Program-made: the position numbers and the translations under genes
Shown: positions 33,796 to 44,529 of the stretch, in pieces
How positions within the stretch are numbered: position 1 is the stretch's first letter
Layout: every line of letters begins with the position of its first letter
NCBI GenBank assembly: GCA_022828595.1
Contig: JAKGHH010000001.1
Coordinates: forward strand, 118,804,999-118,868,998
Direction: 5' to 3'
Source: Nelumbo lutea
Taxonomy: Eukaryota > Streptophyta > Magnoliopsida > Proteales > Nelumbonaceae
DNA length: 64,000 bases
Notes under the pieces: generated by a model
Database searches by the model: none
Seen by the model: only the letters and a program-made list of their open reading frames with translations
Told to the model about the DNA's origin: nothing

Positions 33796-34298
33796 TGTCA
33801 TGGGCCCGCGAATAGGATCTTGTCACGGGTCGGTCCACGGGGAAAACCTCTTGTTTTCCCTTGTTCCTCCATTTTCTTGAAGAACCTATCTTGGCGCCTT
33901 AATGGTGATTTGTCCAAGAGATCACCTAACTCTCCTTGCTCTCTTTCTTGACTGAATTTTTTTATGATTTTATTCAATATTCCCAACTCCTTAAATAGGA
34001 GATTACAAGAGATAAGAGTCCTACTTTTAGGAAGACTCCTTGTTAATTAAGAAGACCCCCTTAATCTATCCTACTGAACTGATAAGATAAGTCTCCCTAT
34101 TAATCCATACTACTGAACTGATAAGATAAGAACACTAAATAGATAAGACTCCTACTAATCCTTACTACTGAAAGCAGATAAGGTAAGAATACTGAATAGA
34201 TAAGATAGGATGAGAACACTAAATTGCTCTTGCTGAGAATACTAAATTACTGCTGTTGCTACACTAAATTACTGCTGCTGCTTCCGACATCCACATCA
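33796..34298 (-). repeat. 5' LTR of the TPR-carrying element
   Basis: Starts TGTCATGGGCCCGCGAATAG and ends CCACATCA. Direct copy of 32164-32719 with modest divergence. Confidence 0.88.
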
Positions 34299-34390
34299 AA
34301 TATCATGTACTCTTCGGCTTGCTGCTCACCTTGGCGAGTAGTTTGGTGATTTCTTCCAATGAAATTCATTCAGTTATTTGTCCAAAACAT

Positions 34391-34548
34391 TATAAAAAAA
34401 GGCCCAGTGCACGATACTCCCACCAATGCAGGATCTGGGGAGGGACAGATGCATGCAGCCTTACCTCTGCACATGCAGAGAGGCTGTTTTCAAAATTTGA
34501 ACCCTGATCACCCATGTCAGAATGGAGCAACCCAACCGTTGCGCCAAG
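34391..34548 (-). mobile_element. Au-type SINE
   Basis: The minus strand starts TTGGCGCAACGGTTGGGTTG (box A-like), with GGGTTCAAATTTTG (box B-like), then AACAGCCTCTCTGCATG, GGTAAGGCTGCATGC and GTATCGTGCACTGGGCC, and a T-run tail. This is the ordered signature of the plant tRNA-derived Au SINE. Target duplications not resolved. Confidence 0.8.
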
Positions 34549-35066
34549 AACCACCCTCATTTATCAAAAGAATTATAAACGGATCAAATTCAGATCACCT
34601 TAGTCAGATTAATTTTGAATTCAAATTTGAGCAAATGGATGCCATATATAGCCCCATGGTAAAAGTTGTTTTCTACAAGAGAAACTAATTTTGTATAATA
34701 TAGCTAATACTTCTTTTTCCATTTATAATATAGCTCTCTCTTTTGTCATTCATATATAAAAAATTCATACATATACACACACTCACAGAGAGAGAAACAA
34801 GAGAATAGAAGAGAAGAGACTATTCTTGCAAAAGAAGCTCCATTACCTCATTCCACTTCTTCTGATCTACTTGAATTCATTTATATGGAAAACATGGAAA
34901 TAAGCATGATGCTTGTAGGTTACAGTGAGTTCCTCACCTAGTCAAGATGTAGACAGCAACTTTCAGGAAGAAAACACGTGGAAATAGAGATCAAGCATGT
35001 CATCAACCTAAATGAATACTCAACAAAAAGGACTAATTAATAACAGTAAAACTCCATGTTTGCTAA
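34549..35066. other. Intergenic, no gene seen
   Basis: AT-rich with an ACACACTCACAGAGAGAGA-type microsatellite near 34775. No supported gene. Confidence 0.5.
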
Positions 35067-35071
35067 ATTAT

Positions 35072-35402
35072 TGTAGAGAGACTGGACCGAATGGGCCCTA
35101 GCCCATTAGTGTCTTTCTTATTAGTTCCTTCATGTTATATTTTCTTATCGGGCCTTTTCTTTATGGGCCTTTAGTTCTTTTTATGTTTTTCTAAATTTAG
35201 TGCTGATGAGGACGCCTACTTAAGGGCTTCCTTGTAATTTATGTAACTTAAGTATGTTTTATAAAAGATAAGAGTAGGGGAAAGAGGAGACATTTTTTTG
35301 AACTCCTTTCTTCTCCAATCTTCCTCCTTGTTGTCTCCTTCTCTGATTTTTTTAATTTATTCTGAAATATTCTACTGATTTTATTAGTTTTGAATCACAT
35401 CT
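35072..35402 (+). repeat. 5' LTR of the copia element
   Basis: TGTAGAGAGACTGGACC start. Carries TATGGGCCTTTAG and TATAAAAGATAAGAG (likely TATA region) and ends directly at the PBS. Confidence 0.88.
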
Positions 35403-35878
35403 TGGTATCAGAGCAGGTCTCTCTTCCCTTTCCTTTTTTTCTTTTTTTCCATACATCATTTTTTCTAATCGAAAGGTGTATGGAGAGATAAATTGCTGAT
35501 TATCTAGAGATCTTGTTTGCCTAGTTGGTAGAGGGTTTGGAGAGTCAGAATCTGGTTGAAGATTGCCAAGAAAGTGGGACTGCAATTTTTTTTCCCAAAA
35601 CCCTAGCCGACTAGAGAATTTCCAGTTACGGGTTGAAGAAGCTGTTTGGGTGTGGCGCTCAAGGCTTGGAGGGTTCCTTTTTATCTCCAAAAGTGGGCGG
35701 CTACAGTTGGAAGTCGTTTGGATAGCTCTGGTATGAGCGGCTACCTCTTCTCTCTTTCTCCCCATAAACCAGGTATGGTGAAACCCTAGTTTTGGGGCTT
35801 TTGAGTGCTTGGCTAACCTTAGTTAGGTCTATAAAGGTTAAAAACATTGTTTTTTTTTTTTTTATTTTCCTTTGATTG

Positions 35879-36980
35879 ATGGAGCGATCTGGAAGTGAGG
35901 TGAAGAAGATCCTGGTGTCGGGGGTTGGTCCTGTAGATTCCTTTTTTACAGAAGTGACTACAATTAAACTTGATGGAACAAATTACCTTGCGTAGGCACA
36001 ATCCATTAAGATCCATGTCTGTAATATACGTAAACTAGGGTTTCTAATGGGTAGTAAGGCGATGTCAGATGAATTTGACCCTACATATGAGAAATGAATG
36101 CAGGATAACTACACAGTTATTGGGTGGTTGTAAATTCTATGCAGCCCCATATAAGTCAACACTATCTGTGAATGACTTCAGCCAAGGAGATTTGGGATAG
36201 TGTGACAGAGACATATTCTCAGAAATTAAATGTTGTAAGGGCCTACAAACTAAAGAGTGATGTGAAGAATTTAAGACAGGGGGAGAAGAGTGTGGTTGTC
36301 TATTATTCGATGTTGAAGTCACTATGGCAGGAGTTGGATGTTATGGAAGCATTTGAATGGGAAAGCACCAAAGATGCCAAAACTTTTAGGAAATTTGTGG
36401 AAAGAAATAGGGTGTTTGAGTTCCTTACAGGACTCAATCCTGAATTTGATATTACAAGGCAGAATATCTTGGCCAAGGATGATTTGTCACTTGCACAGGC
36501 ATACTCTATGGTGAGCAATGAAGAGAGTGGTGACAGGTACAACTATAGAACCCACCTCCTCCATAACATTTTGCACATGCTGGAATAAAACCAAAGGGTT
36601 GAATGAGAAAAAGGAAGTGATATGTGAATACTGCAAGAAGTCGAAACATACTAAGGATTCTTGTTGGAAACTTCATCCAGATATTCATCCTGAGAGGGTC
36701 CAGAACAACAACAGCTCTAAGAAGGGTGGTCAGTCTAGAAAACCCAAGAATGCAAATGTTGCCATAGTGTCTGAATGTGAAGAAAAATCTACTGTGGAAC
36801 AGTTCGCAGTAGTAAAGGCAGAATTTGAGAGATATGGGAAATTGATAAATCACTTGGAGTCTACTGTTGCATCTTCCTCCTCAGGCGCCCCCTCTAATCC
36901 ACTTTTGCCCATTCAGGTATTCGTGCTTCTGCAAATCATGCTACAGCCTCAGGTAATCGTAGAATTCCTTGGATTATAGA
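35879..36980 (+). pseudogene. Copia gag
   Basis: The ATG at 35879 begins MERSGSEVKKILVSGV, then TIKLDGTNYLA followed by TAG (Trp expected). The UBN2-type capsid region (36172-36588) has AKEIWDSVTETYSQ, YYSMLKSLWQELD and FLTGLNPEFD. After a frame change the zinc knuckle CEYCKKSKHTKDSCWKLHPD (CX2CX4HX4C) is intact (about 36620-36680). Multiple stops between 35990 and 36170 kill the frame. Confidence 0.85.
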
Positions 36981-38230
36981 TTCTAGTGCATCAGACCATA
37001 TGACTAGCCTACCCAACCTCTTTTGCTCATACTAGCTCCTCTCAGGTAGTGAGAAGATTTCTCTTGCCAATGGGTCTCTCGCTCCCATCTTTGGCAAATG
37101 GAATATTAAAGCCCCTGATTCACTTGTATTATCGTCTATCCTTCATGTTCCCAAACTTGGCACTAACCTTTTATTTGTTAGTAGTTTAACCAAATCAATG
37201 AACTGCAACATAACCTTCTTTCCTACTTTATGTGTTTTTCAGGACCTGAAGTCTCATAGGACGATTGGGAGTGGCCATGAGGCGAATGGGATATACTTGT
37301 TGAATGTCTCTGATCAAAGTCCTGGATATACTTGTGGAGTTTCTTTGGAGTCTATTTTATCAGAGCCAGTTAATAGAGTCATGGTATGTCATTTCAAATT
37401 TGGTCATTTGTCTTTTTCAGCTTTGAGTCATTTGTTTCCAGAAATGTTTAAGGGAATATCCCTACCGAGTCTTCATTGTGAGTCATGTGAACTTGCTAAA
37501 CATTGTAGACAATCTTTTTGTGTGAGTAATAAAATATCTGTTTCTCCTTTCCATATTGTGTACTCTTATGTGTGGGGGCCATATCATTTACCTACTATAG
37601 GGGGCTACAAATATTTCATCTTTTCATTGATGATTTCTCTCATTACACATGGATTTACCTTCTGAAATCCCGAGATGAAGTACCAAATATTGTACAAAAG
37701 TTTCATGAACTTATACTTACCCAATTTAGCACTCGAATCAAAATATTCCGATCTGATAATGCAAAGGAATATTTTGAAAAGAGTCTCTCCTCCTACTTTG
37801 ATATCTTTGGAGTTATTCATCAGAGTTCCTGTTCCTACACTCCTTAACAAAATGGAGTGGCGAAAAGGAAAAACAAACATGTGGTTGAGAGGAGCCTTCT
37901 TTTTGCTTCCCATGTTCCTTTTAAATTTTGGGGTGATGTTCTTACAACTACATAATTGATAAATCGGATGCATTCTCGGATTCTGGGGTTTAAAACTCCC
38001 TTTAGCTTGCTTTTTCCAAATGAAGATTTGTTTTCTCTTCCTCTCCGGGTGTTTGGGTGCACTTGCTATGTTCATGTTCACAGTCATCAAAGACATAAGT
38101 TTGAGCCTAAAGCACACAAGTGTCTTTTTGGGATAATGCCTCCACACAGAAATGGTATTGCTGTTTTGATCAATTCGTGGCACTCGCTTTGTTTCTAGAG
38201 ATGTCACATTTGCAAAGTCAGTTCCTTTCT
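36955..38230 (+). pseudogene. Copia protease and integrase region
   Basis: Protease motif WIIDSSASDHMT near 36975 (DSGA expected; Gly changed to Ser). The GAG-pre-integrase part (37198-37560) has HFKFGHLSFSALSHL and CESCELAKH. The integrase core (37572-37847) has FIDDFSHYTWIYLLKSRDE and KIFRSDNAKEYF. A stop replaces a residue just before QNGVAKRKNKH. Frames shift at least three times. Confidence 0.85.
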
Positions 38231-38265
38231 TTGGTACTTCTCTTGAGGGGGAGCATTCAGACGAG

Positions 38266-39759
38266 TTGTTTGCATTGTCACCATCTATTCCTCTATTCCT
38301 TCCCATTGAATCTTCCATAGAGTCTACTCCAATTGAGTCATCTAGAGGTGGTACCAGAGACAAAGACTTAGAGACAAGCAAGTTGTTTCACGCCTTCAAA
38401 TGTGCCTTTACTCCTCCCATCACTATTGAGATAGCAGGTCAGCCATCTTCTACCACTTCGGATACCTTCCCTGACCTTGATCTCCCTATTGCCCTTCACA
38501 AAGACAAACAGAAATGCACAGCTCATCGTATTTCCAAACACCTGTCCTACAACCTCCTTTCCCCCTCCTACTATTCCTTCCTTGCCTTTGTTTCCACACA
38601 TGTAACTCCTCGGTCTGTCCCAGATGCCTTGTCCAAACCAGAATGGAGAGATGCTATGATGACTAAACTAGATGCTTTGCATAAGAACAATACCTATGAA
38701 ATTGTGGATTATCCTGAGGGAAAGGAATCGGTTGGTTGTAAGTGGGTGTTCACTACTAAGTATCATTTTGAAGGTACTGTTGAGAGATATAAGGCCCGTT
38801 TGGTTGCTAAAGGATATACTCAGATGTATGGTATTGACTACTTAGAAACTTTTTCCCCAGTAGCCAAGATTACTTCAGTTTGGGTTTTGCTATCTTTAGC
38901 TGCTACTTTTGACTGGCCTCTTCATCAATTTGATGTAAAGAATGCCTTTTTGAATGGGGACCTAAATGAAGAAGTCTATATGTCTTTACCTCCAGGGGTG
39001 TATGGGAAGGAAATGCAAGAAAAGGTTTGTAAACTGAAGAAGTCTCTTTATGGCCTTAAACAGTCTCCTAGAGCCTGGTTTGACAGATTTCGGGCTGCTC
39101 TTGTTGCTTTTGGATACACACAGACTCAGTCGAATCATACTTTGTTTGTTAAGAGGAGAGATTCCTTAGTGACCCTCCTAATTGTCTATGTTGATGATAT
39201 TGTGGTTATAGGAAATGATACTCAGGAAGTTGTTCATCTCAAGAGTTTTCTTAACACTGAGTCTGAAATTAAAGACTTGGGAGAACTTAGATATTTCTTG
39301 GGAATTGAAGTTGCCAGATCTAAGGATGGTATCTTCATTTCTCAATGGAAGTATGTTCTTGATCTCCTTGCAAAGACTGGGAAACTGGGGGCTCAACTTG
39401 CTTCTACTCCTATTGATCTAAATCATAAGTTGTCAGCAACTAAAGGTGAACTGTTGCCTGATAAGGGGGTGTTCCAAAGATCGGTTGGAAAGTTTGTTTA
39501 CCTTTGCATGACTCGGACAGATATCTCATATGCAGTTAGTGTAATCACCCAGTTTATACATTCTCCCAGAGATACACATTTAGCAGCTGCTGAGAGAGTT
39601 CTATGCTATCTAAAAGGGACTCCAGAGAAAGGTATCTTGTTTGCTAAGCATGGATACATGAAGTTGGAAGCATACACTGATGCTGACTGGGCCGGATGTA
39701 TTGATGATAGGAGGTCTACTTCAAGTTACTATGATGGAGGAATAGGAAGCAGTCTTTAG
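38266..39759 (+). pseudogene. Copia reverse transcriptase, intact frame
   Basis: A 497-codon open stretch with KWVFTTKYHFEGTVERYKAR, LVAKGYTQMYGIDYLETFSP, QFDVKNAFLNGDL, KSLYGLKQSPRAWFDRF and the catalytic YVDDIVV (about 39189). The C-terminal connection region ends with SDADWAGC-like TDADWAGCIDDRRSTSSY, after which a frameshift separates RNase H. Despite an open frame it cannot be translated from the disrupted upstream polyprotein. Confidence 0.9.
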
Positions 39760-40100
39760 TGGCAAGATCTTCAGCTGAAGCGGAATACAGGGCAATGGCA
39801 CATGGAGTTTTTGAACTTTTGTGGTTGATATCACTTTTAGATGAATTGGGTATAGACTGTGAGAAGCCAATGATGTTATATTGTGACAACCAGGCTACTA
39901 CCAACATTTTACACAATCTTGTTCAACATGACAGAACTAAACACATTGAGGTTGACAAGCATTTTATACAAGAGAAAGTTAACTCAAGAGAAATCTATCT
40001 ACCATTTGTTGCTTCTGAATAACAGTTGGCTGATGTTTTGACAAAAGGTGTTCCTAAAAGAAAGCTGGTTCATTATATAAGCAAGCTAGGCATGATGGAT
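39759..40100 (+). pseudogene. Copia RNase H end
   Basis: ARSSAEAEYRAMAHGVFELL, YCDNQATTNI and HIEVDKHFIQEK, then a TAA and LADVLTKGVPKRKL, the usual copia C-terminus. Confidence 0.88.
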
Positions 40101-40124
40101 ATCTACGCTCACCTTGAGGGGAAG

Positions 40125-40478
40125 TGTAGAGAAACTGGGCCAAATGAGCCCTAGCCCATTAGTGTCTTTCTTATTAGTTCTTTCATGTTATGTTTTCTTA
40201 TCGGGCCTTTTCTTTATGGGCCTTTAGTTCTTTTTATGTTTTTCTAAGTTTAATGCTGATGTGGACGCCTACTTAAGGGCCTCCTTGTAATTTATGTAAT
40301 TTAAGTATGTTTTGTAAAAGATAAGAGTAGGGGAAAGAGGAAACTTTTTTTGAACTCCTCCTTTCTTTCTCCTTTCTTCTCCAATCTTCCTCCTTCTTGC
40401 TGTCTCCTGCTTCTTCTCTGATTTCTTTTACTTTATTCTGAAATAATCTACTGATTTTATTAGTTTTGAATCGCATCT
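40125..40478 (+). repeat. 3' LTR of the copia element
   Basis: Direct copy of 35072-35402. Extra CTTCTTTCTC-type repeats account for its greater length. Confidence 0.88.
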
Positions 40479-40483
40479 ATTAT

Positions 40484-41886
40484 ATTGCAACATAAAAACA
40501 CAATCTCATCAGACATACCGCTAGATACAATCTCCAGCAAGATCAACAAAACAAGGAGCTGAATTTCATTCTATGGAGGAATGCTGCCAATGATTGGAGC
40601 TCTACACTTCAGTAATTTTTGTTTCTTTCACTTTAAATAGATGATTGTTGACAACCTCTAATTAAACCAAAAATAAATCTACCATTCATTAAAAAACTGC
40701 ATCTTTTAGATATTAGTTGATTTTTTTTTCTTTTTGATAGATTTGATATTAGTTGACAGTGTAACATACATAGAATTCAATCACTTCATAAATCAGAAAA
40801 ATGTGACCTTTCTTCTATGAAATGACTAGTGTGCAATCTATATCCAGTATTCATCAAGAAAGTGGGGAAGGAGTTTGGAGATGTTCATGCATCAGTTGCT
40901 CTTATGTTTAAGGTACAAGAAAGTGGATCTTAACAGAGTGGTTGATAAAGAAATAGTCATCAAAAAGAAAGTGGAGCTGTTTTTCTTAGGAGGTAAAGAA
41001 CATGCTATAAAAGCATTTGTGGAATTAGAAGAGGAGAGGTTTAGAAGCCTTAAAACCACATCTGAAGAGTCCTCTAAATAGATAGGTGAAGTTCTCATAA
41101 GGTGGAAAGGAGAGAGGTTGAAGTTTTTTTTTTTTTATTGGATAAGCAAGTGGATTGAAGTTGTACACTTGTATTGGTTGGATTTTGCTGTCTATATTGT
41201 AGATAAGGAATGCAAGGTGGGGATTAGTTTTCAATTGGAGTAAAGTTAATGTGTGCTAGGTTTCCAGGATTATTTTCTGCTTTTGTTTTTTGGAGTGGGA
41301 GTTGCTAGGAAATCAGATAGGGGAAGATGGGGTAGGGATTTCAGTTGTTCTTTTGTTAGTTCTTTTGGTTATAACTTCTAATGTGCATGTATTCTGTGGG
41401 GTGCCTCAGTGATGCCTTATTACCTAAGCTGTCTTTCTATTTTTCTTTTTGAATGAAATTTCTTTTCACTTTAGCAAAATCAAGAACCTAAGCACAGAAT
41501 ACTTAGTTAGGCACCTGCAATTATTATAGCAATCTACAGTAGATGGATTCTTTGGAAAGACAAACAAGTCTGGTCATGTTTTCTACAGTGCTATATTTTC
41601 AACCACCCTCTAATATTTGTAATTTTCCAATTTACACGTAACTTATGACCCATTGTAATTTTCCAACTAACATTTATCAAAAAAAAAAAAAAAAACTTTG
41701 CCAATTAACCTCCAAATATGGAAAACAATGAAAAACAACTAGTGCAGTCAAGTGGGAAATAAGCAAATGCTGTGGACTTAACATGTTTATAAAATAACTT
41801 TAATTTGTTCTATTTATATAGCTTTATGAATTTTAAAAATAATATTAAAAATCATAAATATTTACCACATATAGAATAAAATATTA
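40484..41886. other. Intergenic, no gene seen
   Basis: A 68-codon frame at 40875-41081 has no recognised motif. An A-tract at about 41679-41695 may be the tail of an unrecognised retroposed piece. Confidence 0.5.
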
Positions 41887-41894
41887 TTTATGTG

Positions 41895-42126
41895 CAGGGG
41901 TGGAGCCAGGTCCCCCATCCTAACGCCCAGAAATCCCCAGTTATATTAACCCCCCCCCTCCCCCATGTATATTTCCCCCCCTCCACCCACCCCAATGGTT
42001 GGCCAGTTGGCCTTGCCTCCCTCCCCCCCCCCCCTGCCCAAGGACCCATCCATGTTTACCCCCCCTCCCCTCCCATCCATTTTAGGTTTTGGCCCCCATC
42101 CAAAAAAATTCCTAGCTCCACCCCTG
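41895..42126. mobile_element. hAT MITE (CAGGGGTGGAGC ends)
   Basis: Inverted ends CAGGGGTGGAGCCAGG and CCTAGCTCCACCCCTG, flanked by an exact 8-bp target duplication TTTATGTG (41887-41894, 42127-42134). The interior is unusually rich in C-tracts (CCCCCCCTCCCCC). 232 bases, non-coding. Confidence 0.92.
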
Positions 42127-42174
42127 TTTATGTGAGACATGCACATAGATGCTACCGTTTTGGGTTCACCAAGT

Positions 42175-42375
42175 CAAGGTTCTAAATATCGATATTTGGC
42201 CACTTTTACTTTTTTTTGTTTTTCAAACCTGTTCAGGGGGGTCAGTTTATGGCCCGTCTGCCCCCTGAAACAGGTCAAACCCCAAAATACTTGCTGTAGG
42301 ATAGTATCGGAGAGTCAGCGATACAAATACATATTGGCCAATATGCCCCAACATGTTGCGAAATTTTAATCCTTG
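42175..42375. mobile_element. MITE, ATCGATACG family, copy 3
   Basis: Starts CAAGGTTCTAAATATCGATA and ends AATTTTAATCCTTG, with an exact 8-bp target duplication CACCAAGT (42167-42174, 42376-42383). It is the most diverged of the four copies, about 200 bases. Confidence 0.9.
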
Positions 42376-42383
42376 CACCAAGT

Positions 42384-43005
42384 CAGGCTCCCAGAGGACC
42401 TAGACACGTGTCAGCTTCTCATTCCTGTGTCCAAGTCCATGCAATACTGATTTAACACAATTACCAATTATCAAAAAAATGTATATTTTAGAACTTTAAT
42501 AATTTTGGCAAGATATTAGTACTGAGAAATGACACCTAGTTTCAAAACTAGATATAGAAGCATACTATAGGCATATTAAATGGGAAACCCATACCTGTAT
42601 CCATGTCCTGGATCATAGTTAATAGAAAGCTGTATCCCCATTTCTTGTATCTGTGTTTGTTTGGTGTCATACTTGAGCATCATGGACAAGGTCCCTTCTA
42701 TTCCCCTGCAAGTGAGAGGAGAGCCCGAAACAGAATTCTTTGACCTGCTCAAGCATCAAAAAACAGTTGAATATCATTATCTCTAGCACAAAGCAATTGA
42801 TATTTGTATGTATATATGAAGGTATGAATGCAGCAGGACTTTCCAGGATGGGAGAGTCCAGCACCAAAAACTACAAGCCCATAATTCAAAACTGCACGCA
42901 ATCACAACAACCAAAAGACTAGCCCAGCAAGAGAATTGGATAAAAACTTTCCAGTGTGCTCCCCTCACCCCCCTCCCTCCCCAAGCTAAATCATCAGCAT
43001 TCAAA
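42384..43005. other. Intergenic, no gene seen
   Basis: No supported feature. Confidence 0.5.
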
Positions 43006-43226
43006 AAGGGAATTGGATAATCACTGCAAATGCCCCTCTTCAGAATCTTTTCAACTACCAACCATGAGATCTTTGAAACTGCCAGATACCAATATGTAGT
43101 TTTTTCAGGTTCCAAAAAGTAAAGCAGCTTCTAATCATTATTCATTAATGAAAAAAAATGATATTGGTATAATTCAATTCAATAATCAATAGAAATATGA
43201 ACATATTGTATAAAATGACATACACA

Positions 43227-43701
43227 TAGGCGTTCATTATACGGTCCAGGCTGCCAAACCAAACTGAAATTAGTGGTTTGGTCCGGTCTGGAGCTTGAAA
43301 CTCTGACATGAATAATTTGGTTTCTTTGATGGTATTTCCTGATTAAGGTCCAAATCTCAATTGAAATTGTGCTTATTGAGAATCTTTTTGTTATAAGGGA
43401 AGGTTGGACCATTGGAGTTCTAGTGTAGTATTAAAATTCTACACTAGATATCACACTAGCGTTTAGCTCTAGTGTAGTATTGAAATTGTGCTTCTGAGTT
43501 CTAAGTTCCTCATTGTCTTTCCTAATTGGCCCAAAACGTATTAGAAACCGCACCAAACTGTAATAAAATGGTTGGGTCTGGTTTAGTTTCCATACCAAAA
43601 CAGTTTGATTTGCTCTAAGAATTTCTCAGACCATAATTTACCGGTTTGGTCTGAGATCTTCTCCAAACCACACTGAACCAGACCATGAACACCCACCCCT
43701 A
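43227..43701. mobile_element. hAT MITE (TAGG...GTTCAT ends)
   Basis: Left end TAGGCGTTCATTATACGG; right end on the reverse strand TAGGGGTGGGTGTTCATGG. Exact 8-bp target duplication CATACACA (43219-43226, 43702-43709). The interior has related GGTTTGGTCCGGTCTGG motifs in both orientations. The paralogous locus near 49820 has the site without the insertion. Confidence 0.85.
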
Positions 43702-44529
43702 CATACACATTTCATCTCCTGCTACCTGACTTCCAAAGAAGCACTTCCGACCATGCATCATGTTCTGATCAACAAAACTTGATATACTCGATATACCTGT
43801 TCAGGAGATGTAATATATAGACTCCCTAGAGATTGTTCTCTAGATACCTAATACAATTCCACTAAAAAAGGCAATAACCAAATGTTGGTTCCAGTTATGA
43901 GAGGTATTGGGAGGAGTGGATTGGATATGGACCTAACCATTGACATTTTTTGTGCACAAAATGGCCATTCCCATACTCAAACTCATGCCTTATGCTTGTC
44001 AACCTGAGATTTTATCATTACACCAAGTAATTTCCCCTAACCAATATAATCCCACTAGTACCAACATAATTCTATAAGAAATGGTTCACTGGTTACACTA
44101 CCAAATCATCATGATGCCAATCCCCCACCCCCAACAAAAAAGAAAGAAAAAACACGTTTGCACGAATGCAGAGAAGAACAAGGCAGATGATTTCACATGG
44201 ATTCTAACACCAGTATATGGCCCAAACACCCCTTCTGACAGGAGTAAATTTTACGAAGAGCTGGATTCATTGCACGAGATACAGTCATGAACACTCCAAT
44301 GGAAAGAGGGTAAATAGAAGCATGAGGGAGTTCTCCAACTTTATCTCCAGACACAGGCTGCATGACCTCCCCCTGAGTAATGGTAATTTCACCTGGTCGA
44401 ACATGCCGGAGAATGCCTTAAGTGTAGGCTCGATAGATTCCTAATTACATCAGATTGGGAAGCCCATTTCCCCCTGACCTTTCAGGACCGCTGCAGCTCT
44501 GATCACTGGCCTATCACCCTAAGTACAGA

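Larger units (their letters stand above)
32164..34298 (-). mobile_element. Non-autonomous LTR element carrying a TPR-gene piece
   Basis: LTRs at 32164-32719 and 33796-34298 (TG...CA), with an exact 5-bp target duplication AATAT (32159-32163 and 34299-34303). On the minus strand the iMet-type PBS TGGTATCAGAGC (33781-33792) lies just inside the right LTR, and the purine tract AGGAGGGGAA lies next to the left LTR. The interior is only about 1.08 kb. It has a short leader frame (33605-33772, coiled-coil, MGDFEQLTSRVHDLEHKLVE) and a captured host sequence (about 32815-33464). There is no gag capsid, RT or integrase. The total of 2.1 kb and the lack of pol make it dependent on another element for movement. 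Confidence 0.88.
35072..40478 (+). mobile_element. Ty1/copia retrotransposon, decayed
   Basis: LTRs at 35072-35402 and 40125-40478, iMet PBS TGGTATCAGAGC at 35403-35414, and a purine tract TTGAGGGGAAG just before 40125. A possible target duplication ATTAT (35067-35071, 40479-40483) requires the LTRs to end in CATCT rather than CA. Gag, protease, integrase, RT and RNase H follow in copia order on the plus strand, with several stops and frameshifts but a long intact RT frame. The LTRs differ at roughly 6 percent of positions by eye. Confidence 0.92.

Noticed and set aside
37605..38381. 258-residue minus frame
   Set aside because: Antisense shadow of copia integrase; no independent motif.
38266..39759. 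497-residue frame as a host gene
   Set aside because: It is copia reverse transcriptase flanked by LTRs and other pol domains.
40875..41081. 68-residue plus frame
   Set aside because: No recognisable motif, no splice context, and an overlapping antisense frame of equal length.
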